Assembly: GCA_013368445.1 (NCBI GenBank)
Contig: JAACJO010000001.1
Location: 3,162,001-3,226,000, forward strand
Reading direction: 5' to 3'
From: Leucocoprinus leucothites
Lineage: Eukaryota; Basidiomycota; Agaricomycetes; Agaricales; Agaricaceae
Length of the DNA: 64,000 bases
Of the stretch, positions 47,764 through 59,992 are shown one piece after another; position 1 is the stretch's first letter, and each line of letters opens with the position of its first letter. A model generated the notes under the pieces. The model was not told the origin of the DNA. It ran no database searches and saw only the letters and a list, made by a program, of their open reading frames with translations. The translations under genes and the position numbers were made by a program.

Positions 47764-49338
47764 ATGGACGCTAGTCACGTCGCGAGAGGATTCGAGTCTC
47801 TGAGTACGATCGCTTACGAAGTGCAATGTTCCAACGTGTGTAATTCCACTCTTCCGTAGTCTAAGACAATTTACTGATTAGATCCAGTATGTCTATGGTC
47901 CGTCATTTTTGCAGGAGCTGACCTTTATAACTCGAGCTAAAAAGTTTGCGGCGCATTTCTTTTATAGTTGCAAGCACCGCATTTTTTGTAAGTCCACCTA
48001 CTTGGGGGAAACGGAGACAGACGAATTACTGATACAAACCGGTGGTGTTGAAGGTCTACGATTATCTCACCACCCTTGACATAGAGACCGAACTTGTGTG
48101 GCCCGCAGAATGGACACCTCTGAAAGTTCTGTTCCTGTTGAACAGGTACAGTCCGTTTCTTGATGTAGCATTTTTAACTCGTCGTGAGTCTTTCGCCCCC
48201 TGTCTCGTGTTTGATGTACTCACGGTGGTTTTTGCTAGACCGCCTTTTCTTGAATAACTCAGCTTCAACCTGTCAAAGACTTGCCGAGCTGACTTCCTGT
48301 ACGTCTACCGAGAAGAAATTACCGAAGATATCTAAATTCGGAGCCTCGTATAGGGTTGTTTGTGTCAGGTACTTGCATTTCGGAAGGTATACGTCCCCTT
48401 AGCAATCTCTAACCCACACCTGAGAGCTGATTTTGAGGCGCCACACGGTCTATAGCCATCCTCACGGTCCGAACCTGGGTCATCTGGGAGAAGAAACGGA
48501 GTGTTGCTGTAATTTTATTTCCCGTCTTTATAGGGAGCTGGGTTGGAATGTCCGTCCTTGTCTGGAATGCTCTCCATGACCTTGAATGTAAGACCTGCCC
48601 TTTGACTACGATTTCGGAGAATTCAAGCTATCCATGAACACAGCCTGGAACCTGCCCTATATCGGCTGTGTGATGAGCCGCCTTTCAAGAGACGTTTCTT
48701 TTGCATATGGCATTTTGGCCACGTTTGATCTAGGCATGTAACCTTTCATCCTGAAGAATTATGAGCGCTTTATTGAGCATCTCGACGCGGCCCCCTAATA
48801 CATAGGTCTACTCCTGGCCATTGTAGCCAAGAGTATTCTTGTTCGCTGTGATCCCTTTTCTGGTCAATCTTCACTAGCAAAAGTTATGTACAGGGACGGT
48901 GCGTGTTGGGTTCACACCTCTTTGGGCTATTCACTAATAACTTAAAAAGGCATTGCTTATTATGCGCTGCTTGCTAGTAAATAAGCCCTATTTTACGCGG
49001 AAACGAATACCATTGACTCACAAAAAATATTCCCAGGTCTTTCCATCTGCAACCTCATTATTGTGATGACGCTACCTGTAAGTTACCGAGTCGGTCTCCA
49101 CACAATGACAAATGAGCTGATTCTCCTATCTCTAAAGGTGGATTATCAACCGATTCTGATACTGTAAAGCCTTTCAAGCCCTGATCATCATACTGAGCTA
49201 GGTGCACTAACACTTTGCCGTAGGTTTGAACGGGTGATGGTGTCTTCCCTAACGTCGCACGTCATCTTCAACATTCGCTTGGAGGTCTCAACAAAGCTCG
49301 GGAGCCGAACTAGGTCGCCCACGCTTACTTTAGGATAG
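47764..49338 (+). CDS. DUF6533-like multi-pass membrane protein 5
   Basis: The ATG at 47764-47766 gives MDASHVARGFESLSTIAYEV. The split N-terminus is kept, but the microexon is 16 nt (47882-47897); the 20-nt exon is at 47968-47987. The family exon reads VYDYLTTLDIETELVWPAEW, TPLKVLFLLNRYSPFLDVAF. Later exons give AILTVRTWVIWEKKRSVAVI, helices with VFIGSWVGMSVLVW and SFAYGILATFDLG, and GLSICNLIIVMTLPV. The C-terminal motif is divergent: FERVMVSSLTSHVIFNIRLE instead of HSVLACRVILHIR. TAG is at 49336-49338. Two exons in 48.2-48.4 kb are uncertain. In tandem with gene 4. Confidence 0.75.
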
Positions 49339-49601
49339 GGAAGAGGTTAACATGAAGCTGTCATTACAAGGCGATAATAATTCATGAAATTTTCTGAGAT
49401 TACATGATCTTCAGCCGTTCTCTCCTGAGAATTTACTATTGCGACAGTGTGAGAGTCAAAACTGCAGCCGACCACACAAACGAGTATTAGCGGTAAGCCG
49501 GCGGCAGCCTCTTATCCGGGCTATTCTAGTGCCGCCCCTTTCCTACATTATCATATACAGTTATGGCTCGTGCTTCGTCCACAAACGACGAAACAGATAG
49601 A

Positions 49602-51264
49602 CTACGGGTAACCAGCATCTTCGTGAGGGCTGTCGAATTCCAACGGAGAGAGTTGAGCTTCGTTAGACTGCTGCGTGGATAATGCAAAAAGCGGCGAGGC
49701 TTGTTGGATGTATGCTTGCTCTCTAATGTGCAGGACCACCCGACAGGCGAGAACCCAGTGCATAGTACCCTCGATTCTTGGAACAACAATGAGTGAAGAT
49801 ATAATCATCGCTCGCCTAGACCTACATTACGAGAATAGATGCAAGATCACTCTAGCAGTAAATTTGTGGAGATGCTATGAGATGCTGTAATAGGCTATGT
49901 GTGACGAACTTACTGGCAGCGCAACAATCATTATAGCGTTGATGAGCGAAAGGACTGTATGTGTTGTTAAGGTCATGGGGCTCATGGCTGATACTACAAC
50001 TATGCGGAGCTCACGAAAGATGTAGACATAATAGATCACACCTTTAACGAGGGTAAGCATGCGCCATAGAAGCTACCCTCCAGCACTCACCGTCTCGGTA
50101 AATGAGTCTGGTTAGAGGTAACGTGTATTCGGACCGTACTTTTAGCTGGATGGATTTACTGGCATCTCGACGAGTGTATCACTACTTACATGCTGGTAGC
50201 GCCTGGGCAGTCATGAGCGCGAGCATTACTATGCACATGGACACCGTCAGCGCAAGATTATGAAAGATTAGAGGACATACGTACATACCGCCATTGTAAA
50301 ATGATATCAAAGCAAACGACCAGACCAAATATCTTGCTCCTCCTGTAACCACGCAACCGGCTAACAAGGGGGAAACGGGCGACGCTAAATCTAAAGTATC
50401 TTTTCAAGCTTGCTCCCGATTGCATCAAATAACGAACTTACAAGTGGCGGATTTATTGTAGAAGACTGTACAGAGAAAAATGGTGATCCAGATACCACAG
50501 AAACCTCCAAACAAGATGTACGCGAGACGCTTTGTTTTGCCGAGTACTGCCCATGTCCTCACAGCCAGTGTTACTAAGTAATACGAATGTTAACACCCGC
50601 ACTCGTACCCGCAATATTGTTATATAGATACTCACATTCGGCAAAACAAGTAGTAACGGAGTATGCAGCTAAAGGGTCACTTTGAATGTGTTCTTGACGG
50701 GGTAGGCAGGCAAATTTCTAGCTCACTGGAGGCCAAGTAATAAACCTTAGCACATGACTCCTGGGAAAGCCAGCCACCGAATTGAACTCGGGAGAGATAA
50801 GCAAGAAAAGGTCATGAAGAAGATCATGCTCACATATTAATTGGATACAGAGCATACTAAATGGAAGATATCGCGTCATGATATACAGCAATTTCATTGG
50901 ACTACGTTTTGCTTGCCATACGAGCGATACCTCCAACTGCAGGTTCAATATCCACTCTAAGATCTTTTTGTACTTCTTATAGCGGAAAAAACACTGATTA
51001 CGAGGGACGCTCACCACAATCGCCAGCCCTACAACTTTATTGCCATAAGAATGGATGAGTGAGACTTTCCTGGTGCAACAAGCTCCTTCCAAAACAAAAA
51101 CCTACAATTTGCGGACTGAAAGGCACGCGATAATCGATAAGTGGATGCCGATGCTCATTCAACGGAGTGCTTACGTCGAACTGTCGGATTCGCGCAACTA
51201 GCTGGGAAGCTTCCTCGACTGATGAGACCAATGGCCCGGCGTGTTGAAATTGATGTATTGTCAT
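49602..51264 (-). CDS. DUF6533-like multi-pass membrane protein 6
   Basis: Reverse-strand member, convergent with gene 5. The ATG at 51262-51264 gives MTIHQFQHAGPLVSSVEEAS. A 10-nt microexon (51106-51115) and a 20-nt exon (51015-51034) give DSANFVGLAIV. The family exon reads ILEWILNLQLEVSLVWQAKR, SPMKLLYIMTRYLPFSMLCI. Other segments are LAVRTWAVLGKTKRLAYILF, YLVWSFALISFYNGG and GVIYYVYIFRELRIV. The end motif is IEGTMHWVLACRVVLHIREQ, with the stop at 49602. It appears complete; not every intron was placed. Confidence 0.76.
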
Positions 51265-52989
51265 TGTCGTAAAGGACCCTAGGCAGATAAGAATGATACT
51301 GAACAGAGGCTTGGTGAGATCCCGAGTGTCTTCAAGCCGCCAGTTTCATCACCCGCTAGGTATAATAACGATTCCGACAAGCCAATCGAAGGCCCGGCAA
51401 GTCCCTACTAAATTACTAGCAGCTTCATCAGCAGATTGATGCTTGAGCGACAACTCCGGGATGCATTAAGGACTAGTCGAGAATACCTCCGTTATTGTCC
51501 CGGAAATGAAACAAAGATGATTATACGATATGCCTGATATCAAGCTGAATTGGAGGGATAAGAGGCTCGTGATTCAGTGGGTCATATAGCTGTCGAACCA
51601 ACGGGTGTGGGGTCGATCCTTTGGAAGAGGAAAGAGGGTCCTGGAAAAGGACAGTGTCTAGCAGATAGCACCTTAGCAAAATTTGTCCGAGCAATGGCCA
51701 CCAATCGTCATGAATTGCATGGGCCAAAAATGAACTTAACAATGATTACCTCAGAGTTCATTATTCCAGCCTCGCCGACAACGTCTGCTTGACTGACTTC
51801 TTTACGCCTCATTCCCACCGTAATAGCGTCCTTTGAGGAATCCGTCAGCGGCCCTATCAGGACTAGAATCACTTACATTCCGGGCATCGAACATTCGACT
51901 GGCTTCAGAGATCATAATCATTCAACCTTTCTTTGCGGCTTGCTGATGGATCTGTTATCTGTGATACCTTCAGCGGACATGGCTCAGAAAGGTCGTTTGC
52001 TCGTTAGAGCTAGTGAAGGTTTACTAGGTTCGTTCAGACCAACAAGTAGATCTCAGAAGTCAAAATGGAGCTCAGCTGACACACCAGGAGATACCTGAGA
52101 TGTGATACCAAGCGGAAAGGATTCGCTCTCCAGGGTGTATGAGATTGGACTGCACCTGCCGAGTAGGTAAGGCCCTTTTAAGGTTTATTAATCATTGACA
52201 TGTACCGATCTATAACCACCCAGTTAAGAGCTGAGTAAGGACTTTCGAAAGTAGGACTTGTGGCATAGGAATAGGAATCGGCAGAGACTCGAATGTTCCA
52301 CAGTCGGAGGTGGGCGGAAAGAAAGATTCTGATCCTGCGAACTCGGAGCTGCCGCCGGCGTGTGGCTCCGAGCAAGACGGCCGTAGTCAACCCATAACAG
52401 CCCATTCGGACGCGCCCACTTCTTTTGTCGATGATCCCTTCTTTGTTCGAAAGGGTCCTACCGCTGCAATTCGTCGTAATCTAACTCTCTGCAAGTGACT
52501 GATCTCAGCGAGCTACTTGCTTGCTCACTATGTACGCAAATCGAGTATGAATGGGAAATCATGTCCAGTACAGTGTAGCCATCGTAAGAATTTTATCTCG
52601 TCCACCATTGGCATAAGTTATTAATTAGGCGGTCTGCGCCCCTTTGCAGCATCGTATGTCGCAGGGGGCATTGTTCAGCGCGGTTCCCTGTTGCTCGGAA
52701 GTGGAAACACTGCACAGTTGCAATTTTCATTGCAATGCACAGCCTACTCTTCCAAGGTTGTTCCACGTGTCTGTGCAGTTCGGTGCCCATCCGGGCCTAG
52801 AAATAATCCGCGGCCATGAGTTCACTAGTCAGTGGAGCATTTCCCTATTCTTGACACTGTCAGCTAGGATGCGATCTTTTGATGCACGGCCTCTGATATT
52901 TTGCGATTTGCGACCCTGATCAAGGATTCTAGCAGTGGTATAAAAATCCATTTGTTAAACCACAAACAAGTCTCCCCCCCTTGGGATCC
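51265..52989. other. Spacer with a possible DUF6533 relic
   Basis: No complete gene. On the reverse strand near 51361-51405 the sequence reads AFDWLVGIVIIPSG after an AG; the first five residues equal the start of the DUF6533 exon of gene 2 (AFDWL), and the motif then decays. The small ORFs at 52310-52498 and 52644-52919 have no recognised domain. Confidence 0.35.
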
Positions 52990-54510
52990 ATGTCTACGGT
53001 TGTATATCTACATGTTGCCGATGCAATTGTACGAACGCGGGCAATGAACTTCGCTGCGGGAGTCATCGTCGTGAGTAACTCACAGTACGTTAATAGTTAA
53101 GTTTTGATAGGCTTATGAGGTTATTTTCCTCCCAACAGCTTTATGATCATATGTGTAGCTTAGACAAAGAGGTTTGTGTCCCAGATCCGCTGATAGAATC
53201 GACTATATGACGGATTATAGGTCGAATATGTTTGGAGGAGATATCCTTGGAATCTAGGGTCTTTCTTGTTCACGCTGAACAGATATCTACCTTACGTATA
53301 TATATTAATGGCAATTGAAGGTCAGCCCCCTTTCGCTTAATCTATTTCCGGTGCTTTTGACGAAAAGGACCCAGAAAACTGGCTTGTAACAAGCTCTACC
53401 GCAGTAATCACCTTTCTTACTCGGATCTCTTCAAGCGCTGATAAGGTCCTAGGCCTGTCGGAACAGAGATATTGCAAACGCCAGTGCGTGCCCATCCACT
53501 CTGGACATTTCGCAGAAACTCATCTCCCCGGGATGCGCTCTCCGTAGTTCTGGTCTCTTGTGGTATTATTAGCTCTGGAGGTTAGTAGGATATACGATCC
53601 ACTCATCAATGAGATTGATAAACAGACATTTAGTCATTCTTTCCCTTCGAACATGGGCGGTCTGGGAGCGAAATCCGGTTATTAAATGGATTCTTCTAAT
53701 TGTGGTCCCCATTAACTTGGCGGTCGTTTCTGTATGTTTTTCTTTCATGTTCCGCAATTCGCCATGTAGGCGTTCACGTTTTTGTGTATGAGGATTTATT
53801 GATATCACCCTGTGGCAGATATTTCTATTTCGCGAGGAAACTTTGTCTGTTTCTCGGAGATCGAGCCCTCGTATTGGGTCACAATTACATTTGTTATAAT
53901 CCTAATCCTAGAAACTCGTAGGTCATGCCTTCCTAGGAAGCAGAATAGCTCCTTATTCCCCATTCTATAAAGAGATAGCCGGGCTTACCCTTATCAAGGC
54001 TATACAAGGTGCGTCCAATTGAAGTGGTGCTTAGATAGAGGTGAAATAATAACTCGACCTAGCGCGCCGCTCAAACTCAAAATGGGTCTTCAAAATTCAT
54101 TATATGGGTACACTTAATCAGTAACGTTCACCTGAAATATTTGCTGATTCATGACAGGCGTCGTGTACTACGTATACATTCTCCGTAAGTCTACTCTACG
54201 CCGAATCAAGAGACTTCCTCTGAGCCGCATTCCTCTTCCAGTTGAACGTATTTGTTACGATACGCCTTCATGTGAGCCTTTAGCGGGGACAAATGATTGG
54301 TTGCTAACTGTGACGTCTTCGATAGAATGTAGGACTACAGTCTTTTTCAATGTGAGTGTCTCTTGATTGACTCGGTCCTTGAACCTAAACTAACAAGTGT
54401 TCTATAGTATTCAGGGAACCCTCCACTCAGTTTTGTCGAACCGCGTCGTGTTTCTGGCTCGTGAGCCTTCAGAGCTACAGATCAGCAATTCCATGTACGA
54501 GTCGGTCTAG
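52990..54510 (+). CDS. DUF6533-like multi-pass membrane protein 7
   Basis: The ATG at 52990-52992 gives MSTVVYLHVADAIVRTRAMN, in one exon with the following FAAGVIV, so the microexon pair of its neighbours is absent. The family segment is split by an intron: LYDHMCSLDKE, then VEYVWRRYPWNLGSFLFTLN and RYLPYVYIL. Later come HLVILSLRTWAVWERNPVIK, a helix with WILLIVVPINLAVVSV, GVVYYVYIL, and the end motif IQGTLHSVLSNRVVFLARE, with TAG at 54508-54510. In that motif the usual ACR is SNR. Several middle exons are unclear, so a partly decayed gene cannot be excluded. Confidence 0.65.
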
Positions 54511-55887
54511 ATGTACGTATGATTAGCAAAATGTTCTCAACAAGACCCCTCGATCTCCGCCGCGAGTCCAGTCGCTCCAGTAACAGCCAACACAAACGTT
54601 ATCAGCCATCATGCAACACTTGAATTGCAGGTTCCTTTTTTTGTAACAGACAACGTCAGCCCTGGATCGTGGCAAATAACATCACGCAAAAGAAGCAAAT
54701 CCCTGGATGGAGTATGTCGTAGCTTTGGTATACACCACACGTAAAGGTTGCTTTCTTTGAATTTTTGGAAGCCAGTGCTTACGGGGCGGAGGGAAACTGA
54801 ATATACCCAGTTCACGCTTGGCCCGTTGTTGGAAGGGTACTGCTTCGTTGCAAGATGCCTTCTTTCATCAACAGTTTTCCCAAGTGTCTCAGGAGCCAAT
54901 TTGGGGCTTGGTTGAAATATTGAATTACTTGGGTCTGTCAAGGTTCACCAAATAAAGGAAACCGATCTCAATTAAGTATTAAGGGGATACAGCGCAGAGT
55001 ATGGGCTTGGCGGGCATGCTTGGAGCTGCCTTCCTTCGTTGTCGTGCGGTCCAAGTACTTATAAGACAGATTAAAACAGTGCAGTTAGAATTTGAGTCGT
55101 CTGCATCATGCAGTGAAAGCTGGTTGGGAGAACAAACTCTTCCTTATATCAGATGGGCAAGATTGTAGCGACTAATCCTCAGACTTTGCCAACTGTGGCG
55201 AGAAGTATGGCTTAAGAGCTCCTCAACCCTCACAGTTCCGGTACGCGACTCCTCCGTGTCCATTTTGCACCGTGCAATGACCAAGCGCCGAAGTGGCTGA
55301 CATCTTGGATCTAACCAAAAACCAGATATGTACATGAACGTTTGACAGAGGCGTATTGCCAGGACTCGGCCGGGACCAGGAATTCGGCCAAGATGGTCCA
55401 ATTGTAGAACTTCGATTACTTACGTCGCATAGTGCCTCCCTCTCAATCAGTCGCGTTGTTTATGGCTTAGGGGTTTGAATACGATAGATAATCGGTTCCG
55501 TGTCTCTGGTCGACTAGTTTATTAGGGACCCTCCAGGTAGCAGCCCAAGTGCGATCGCAATGGTCCTCAAGTCGGCTAGGTGGAATGGCCAACAAGTTGA
55601 GCATGGATATCAAAGGATGACCGACCTGAGTGGTTTCACGTAGGATTCAAAGGTTTCGGTTATGTACGTACGTTACTACGAAAATTTCCTCGCCGTTTTT
55701 CGATAGAGAAGGTCCACCCTAGCGTGAGATCATTTGACCCTAGTGGCCTTCATCCGTCCCTGTGGGGCGGAGATCAATCCTTTCTCACAGTAACAAGGAT
55801 GGTGCGCAAACGGCATTTTTCAATTGCAACGCTCGCATACATATATGCAGGCACTTGGATTTGAACCGCTTTCTGCCACCGCCCGAG
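54511..55887. other. Unassigned spacer before DUF6533 gene 8
   Basis: About 1.4 kb. A reverse ORF of 110 codons at 54609-54941 has no recognised domain. Nothing else is supported. Confidence 0.4.
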
Positions 55888-57775
55888 ATGGACCCAGCTA
55901 CTGCCCAACTAGCGGCATCCCATCTGTAAGTTTACCTTCCTTCGAAACTCTAGTTTACTGACCTTTCTCTGCGTACTCAGGCTGGCTGGGAAGTATTTTC
56001 AACTCGCAGCGTTCGTGATGCTGGTTTATGACCACAGTAAGCCCCATTCCCCAGCGGTCTCGACTGTAGCTCCTAACAAGTTTGCGCTTCTAGTCTTAAC
56101 ATTCTCACAGGAGGTACATATATCATTGTTCTATACGCCACTACGAAGGACGCCACTGACATAGAAGGGGATTGGATATGCAGGTGGAGAGGATCTGGAA
56201 GCCCCGATTCTCTGCGGCTACCCTCCTCTTTCTTGTGAATCGATACTGCACGCTGATGCAATTCATTGTAGTCGTGACTGGTGAGTGCCTATTTTGGGCT
56301 TCTTTTGCATTTCGCGTGCTCAGCATCTACATCATGATTGCTTGCTATGTTTTTAATGACATAGCATTTCAAGATCCGCACTGGATTGGAGAGGTGTGTA
56401 TGTTAGTACCTTCGTCTATCCTTTGACTTACGCAATTGATAGCCGTATGTACTACTCTTCCCTTATGGCTGGCTTCTTGTTCAAAATGATTTGAAGATGC
56501 CGGCGCTTCGTGCTTTTCGAAGGAATGACAACAGTGGGCTTGATTGCGGGTGAGTGAGGCATTCTTGGCCTATGGGTTGGAAGTTAAAATGGGTTGACAT
56601 CCACCCTTCGTTGTAATGCAGCCGGTCAATGTAAGTACTGTTGTCCTTTTCCTGTTGTTCTCAGGATAAACATCGCGGCCAGTGGTCATGATCTTGCGCG
56701 TATACGCCATTTATGATCGGAACGTACGCATCCTCGTGCTGTTGCTCATGCTGTGGGCGGCACAAATCGTCGTCTCTGCTTATGGCCTTCACACCGGATA
56801 TCGTGCGTGGCAATCTTCAGCTGTCTGTCAACTTGTCCTGATCGAGTTTCTAGCTGCACCCCTTCCCAAGGGGCTAGTTGGTAAATTGATATTTTTTAAT
56901 CTCTCTCTCACTCCTTTCTCAACGCAAGAATCAGGATGTATCCTGACTGGGGAGGGACCTCTTTTCCGTACGTCCGTAAACCCATGATTGGAGGTGCTTC
57001 GCCGACTTATCATTCTCACAGCTTCCGTCTGGATATCCCCGCTAGTGACTGACAGCGCCATCTTCTTCCTCACCATTAACCGAACGAAGCATTATCTTCA
57101 TCACCTTCTTTCCCCGTAAGCGTTCTCCATTTCACTTTTCGGGTCCTACTCACTGCATTCCTGCACGTTTCCAGCTTCATGAGCGAAGCTGCTGCAAGAG
57201 CATTAATGATTCTCGTTCGTGATGGAACCATGTACTTCTTCGTTATATTCCTGGCCAACTTGCTGAACACGCTCATGTTTTTCGTATGTGACCCTTTTTT
57301 GGTCTTCTTTTCATCATGTTGCTTACTTGGCAATTTGATCGGTTTGCCAATGTTGTGCCTTCTTCCGTAGCTTGCCCCCTCTGATCTGAAAGCAATTGCT
57401 GCTTCCTTCAGCCAGCTGCTCACCAGCACTATGATCTCGCGACTCGTGCTCAATCTACGATCGATATCGACAGAGAAGAATACGACCACAATGAGTGGTA
57501 ATGACCACGACATCATTTTCCGTAATCCAAGTTTTGTGAATCGTGAACGAACTCGACTGAGCGTCGTCAGTGTTGGTCGAAGGGAAACGACGTCGCTCTG
57601 GACAAAAGCTTTGGACAGCCTCGCTGATGAAACTCTGGGTGCTTGTCCAACTACAGGAAGGGGGGTGGTTGGTATACATGTTACCAGGGAGGTGGTTTAT
57701 GGTGATGTGCCAATGCACCGGGTGGATCAGCCACCGAAACGTCGCACGAGCATGAAGCCCTCGGCATTGGTATGA
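55888..57775 (+). CDS. DUF6533-like multi-pass membrane protein 8
   Basis: The ATG at 55888-55890 gives MDPATAQLAASHLLAGKYFQ after the first intron. Short exons then join LAAFVMLVYDH, ILTFSQE and VERIWKPRFSAATLLFLVNR, the DUF6533 block. Following parts include LFEGMTTVGLIA, VVMILRVYAIYDRNVRILVL, LWAAQIVVSAYGLHTGY, FMSEAAARALMILVRDGTMY and FFVIFLANLLNTLMFF. The end motif is LTSTMISRLVLNLRSIS, and a soluble tail of about 95 residues reaches TGA at 57773-57775. It differs from genes 1-6 in exon plan and motifs (LRVYAIYDRN instead of LRTWAVWEK; SRLVLNLR instead of CRVILHIR), so it belongs to another branch of the family. It appears intact. Confidence 0.8.
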
Positions 57776-58496
57776 TTTTTTCTTTCTTTCGGGACTCAAT
57801 TGGGAACGTAAGATGTACTGTATTATATGGTAATTTACTAGGTAGCACACTCCTTCTAAAACAGAACACACTGTACATACTAATTAACACCTTCAATATT
57901 GGAATATCCTCTAAATGTGAGCATCTGATTTACAACTTGTATCAGTGAACTTTGTGGGCATGAAAACTGCTGAGGAGCTGCAGTTTACTGGATAATAGAG
58001 ATGCAAATAAGTAGGAATATAATCTCGCTGATCATACAGGGTCACAGTTGGGGCTTGCCGAGCTCGGACCGGGAATGCGGTATGGGTGAGCACATGTTCA
58101 TTTTTTTATGTAGCCTACTCTAGCCTACTCCACCTTATTATGACCGCCATCCAGAATCTTAGATAAATCAGGTTCATTACGCATGATCTCTTGTACCTTT
58201 GCTCATGGCAGTGCCATCTGTTCCTACTAGTGTATATCAACCCTTGCCGCACTAGTACACTATTACATGACTATCAGATACGACGAAGATGGGAAGCGGT
58301 CTTCTTTTCCATACCACTTTGATCGTAATGGATGCTGTAATATATCTCTTATGTCAGATAGTATTGGAATAAACGTTGCTGGTTACATTGACAGATGACC
58401 ATAGTGGAGGTAAACTACCAGCCAGCCAAGTTCAAGCCGCCCTACTTTGTCGTGGCATATCAACAGTAAGACTATAAAACACCCTGCAGGCATGAG
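57776..58496. other. Spacer between DUF6533 gene 8 and the terpene synthase
   Basis: Convergent 3' flanks; no gene recognised. Confidence 0.5.
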
Positions 58497-59992
58497 TTAA
58501 GCTGAGAACTTTTTCAACTCAATAAGGACACTCTCATGTCTGACTAGTTCCTGTGAGGTGAAGTACCCTGAAAGTAACATCAGTATCCGACCTCAATACT
58601 TAATGCGTCCTAACTTACGCGGACTGAGATAATACCAAACAATGGTTCCCTGAACATAGTGCTCCAAGGCGGTATGGTACTTCACCAACTCCGAATCTAC
58701 CTTCGGACCAAAAGAGGGTAACTGTGCCTTTAGCCCGATATACTCGCTGATCCGAGAGTTAAGCATGTCGATCACGGTGTCAATGGCTTCCTGAAGTTCG
58801 ACTTGTCGCTCCACCATAACGCAGCAGACAAGGTTTTGAAAGTCCCCATCTGCTTGCTCTTTCTGACCATAGTTCGTCAGCTTGTTGCGATACCCACAGA
58901 TTATCAAGGGGGCTCACATTGAAAGAACAAATATCCTAGTTCGTATTCCGATCAGCTGAGATTGACAGCGTTGGAATCGACTCAGGATCACTTACGTTCG
59001 GCCAGGTCATGATATCCGTTGTTGCCTCGGACATGGCGACGACGGTCGGATCCTCAAATATATAGTCGGGAATATCCAGATCGAGTGAGTACTCAACCAT
59101 TGCTTCAAGATATGGGGATAAGCGAGATCGAAGACTCAGGGTTCTGAGTGACTCCGTACCTTCAACGAGAGCTGCTCCGATAGTCGCTCTTCTGGTAAGG
59201 ATGAAGTCATTCACTGACAACATCTTGCTTACAGAGCGCCGATGGGATTGTTCAATCTGAGAGTTTCCAAATTGTTCAAAAGCACGCGTGAATCTATGGA
59301 CCACATTATGAGCCCCGGTCGCAAAAAGTTGCAGAGGTCGATTTACCTTTTACAGGTTCCTGGGGATGCTGTTGCCCGGATCCTTTTGTATAGGCTTGAT
59401 GAAGTAGGTGGTTAATAAATTAAAATATAATAAGTTGGTAGTGGCTGATGAACGAACTCATTGAGCATCTTGGCATGTGGATATCCTTGGGATGGTACTT
59501 CGAAGAAAGGGTCGCTCAAAACATGACGTGAAACGTCCAAGCCGGCTTTCACGTCCTCCGGCTTGTCCTGTAGCTGTCCCTCATCCGAGAGGTCATCCGT
59601 CTATGAGAACCAGTTAGCTTCAAACCAGGCGCTTAGGAATTTAAGAGATTTCTCACCGAAAATGCCCAATAGAAAAATGCTAGGCATGTTTCTAGATGCT
59701 CGACGTCAGCATCAGGAAAACTGAGGCCGGCGTATATATCGAATCTGCCACGGTCGATGTACGCGAGTGCTTTGGCTGTGTCATAAACATTGAAGCTTGA
59801 GAGAACGTAAAGGTCAGGTCCCCCGAAACACTGGAAGGCTCGAAGGGATTACCTCAAGAACCATTTGTGCATCTTCTCATGTATAGAGTTGGCGTGCGGG
59901 TTGACCTTGAGAGTGAACGCACGAGAAGTGACCATTGTGAGATTCGGTAGACAGAAGGTGCTTGGGAGTGGTCGAAACGCGAATTCGGACAT
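58497..59992 (-). CDS. Sesquiterpene synthase (class I terpene cyclase)
   Basis: Cyclises farnesyl diphosphate after Mg2+-assisted loss of diphosphate. The ATG at 59990-59992 gives MSEFAFRPLPSTFCLPNLTM. Exon 1 is 59853-59992, exon 2 is 59657-59795 and exon 3 starts at 59600. The aspartate-rich motif is DDLSD (in STDDLSDEGQLQDKPED). An LYKRIRATASPGTCKRF segment follows. A 57-bp in-frame intron (starting GTACGG) must be removed to read AALVEAMVEYSLDLDIPDY. The second metal site is NDICSFNKE, split by two introns, and matches N-D-x-x-S-x-x-x-E. The C-terminal RY pair is in WYYLSPRYFTSQEL, and the stop is at 58497-58499. All catalytic motifs are present and the length is as usual (about 340-350 residues). 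One splice donor (GTTCGT) is weak. The product cannot be told. No P450 or other tailoring gene is seen next to it. Confidence 0.92.

Noticed and set aside
25576..57775. Calling the array G-protein-coupled pheromone receptors (mating-type B locus)
   Set aside because: The helices carry DUF6533 motifs rather than STE3 receptor motifs, and no short CaaX-ending pheromone precursor genes were seen between them.
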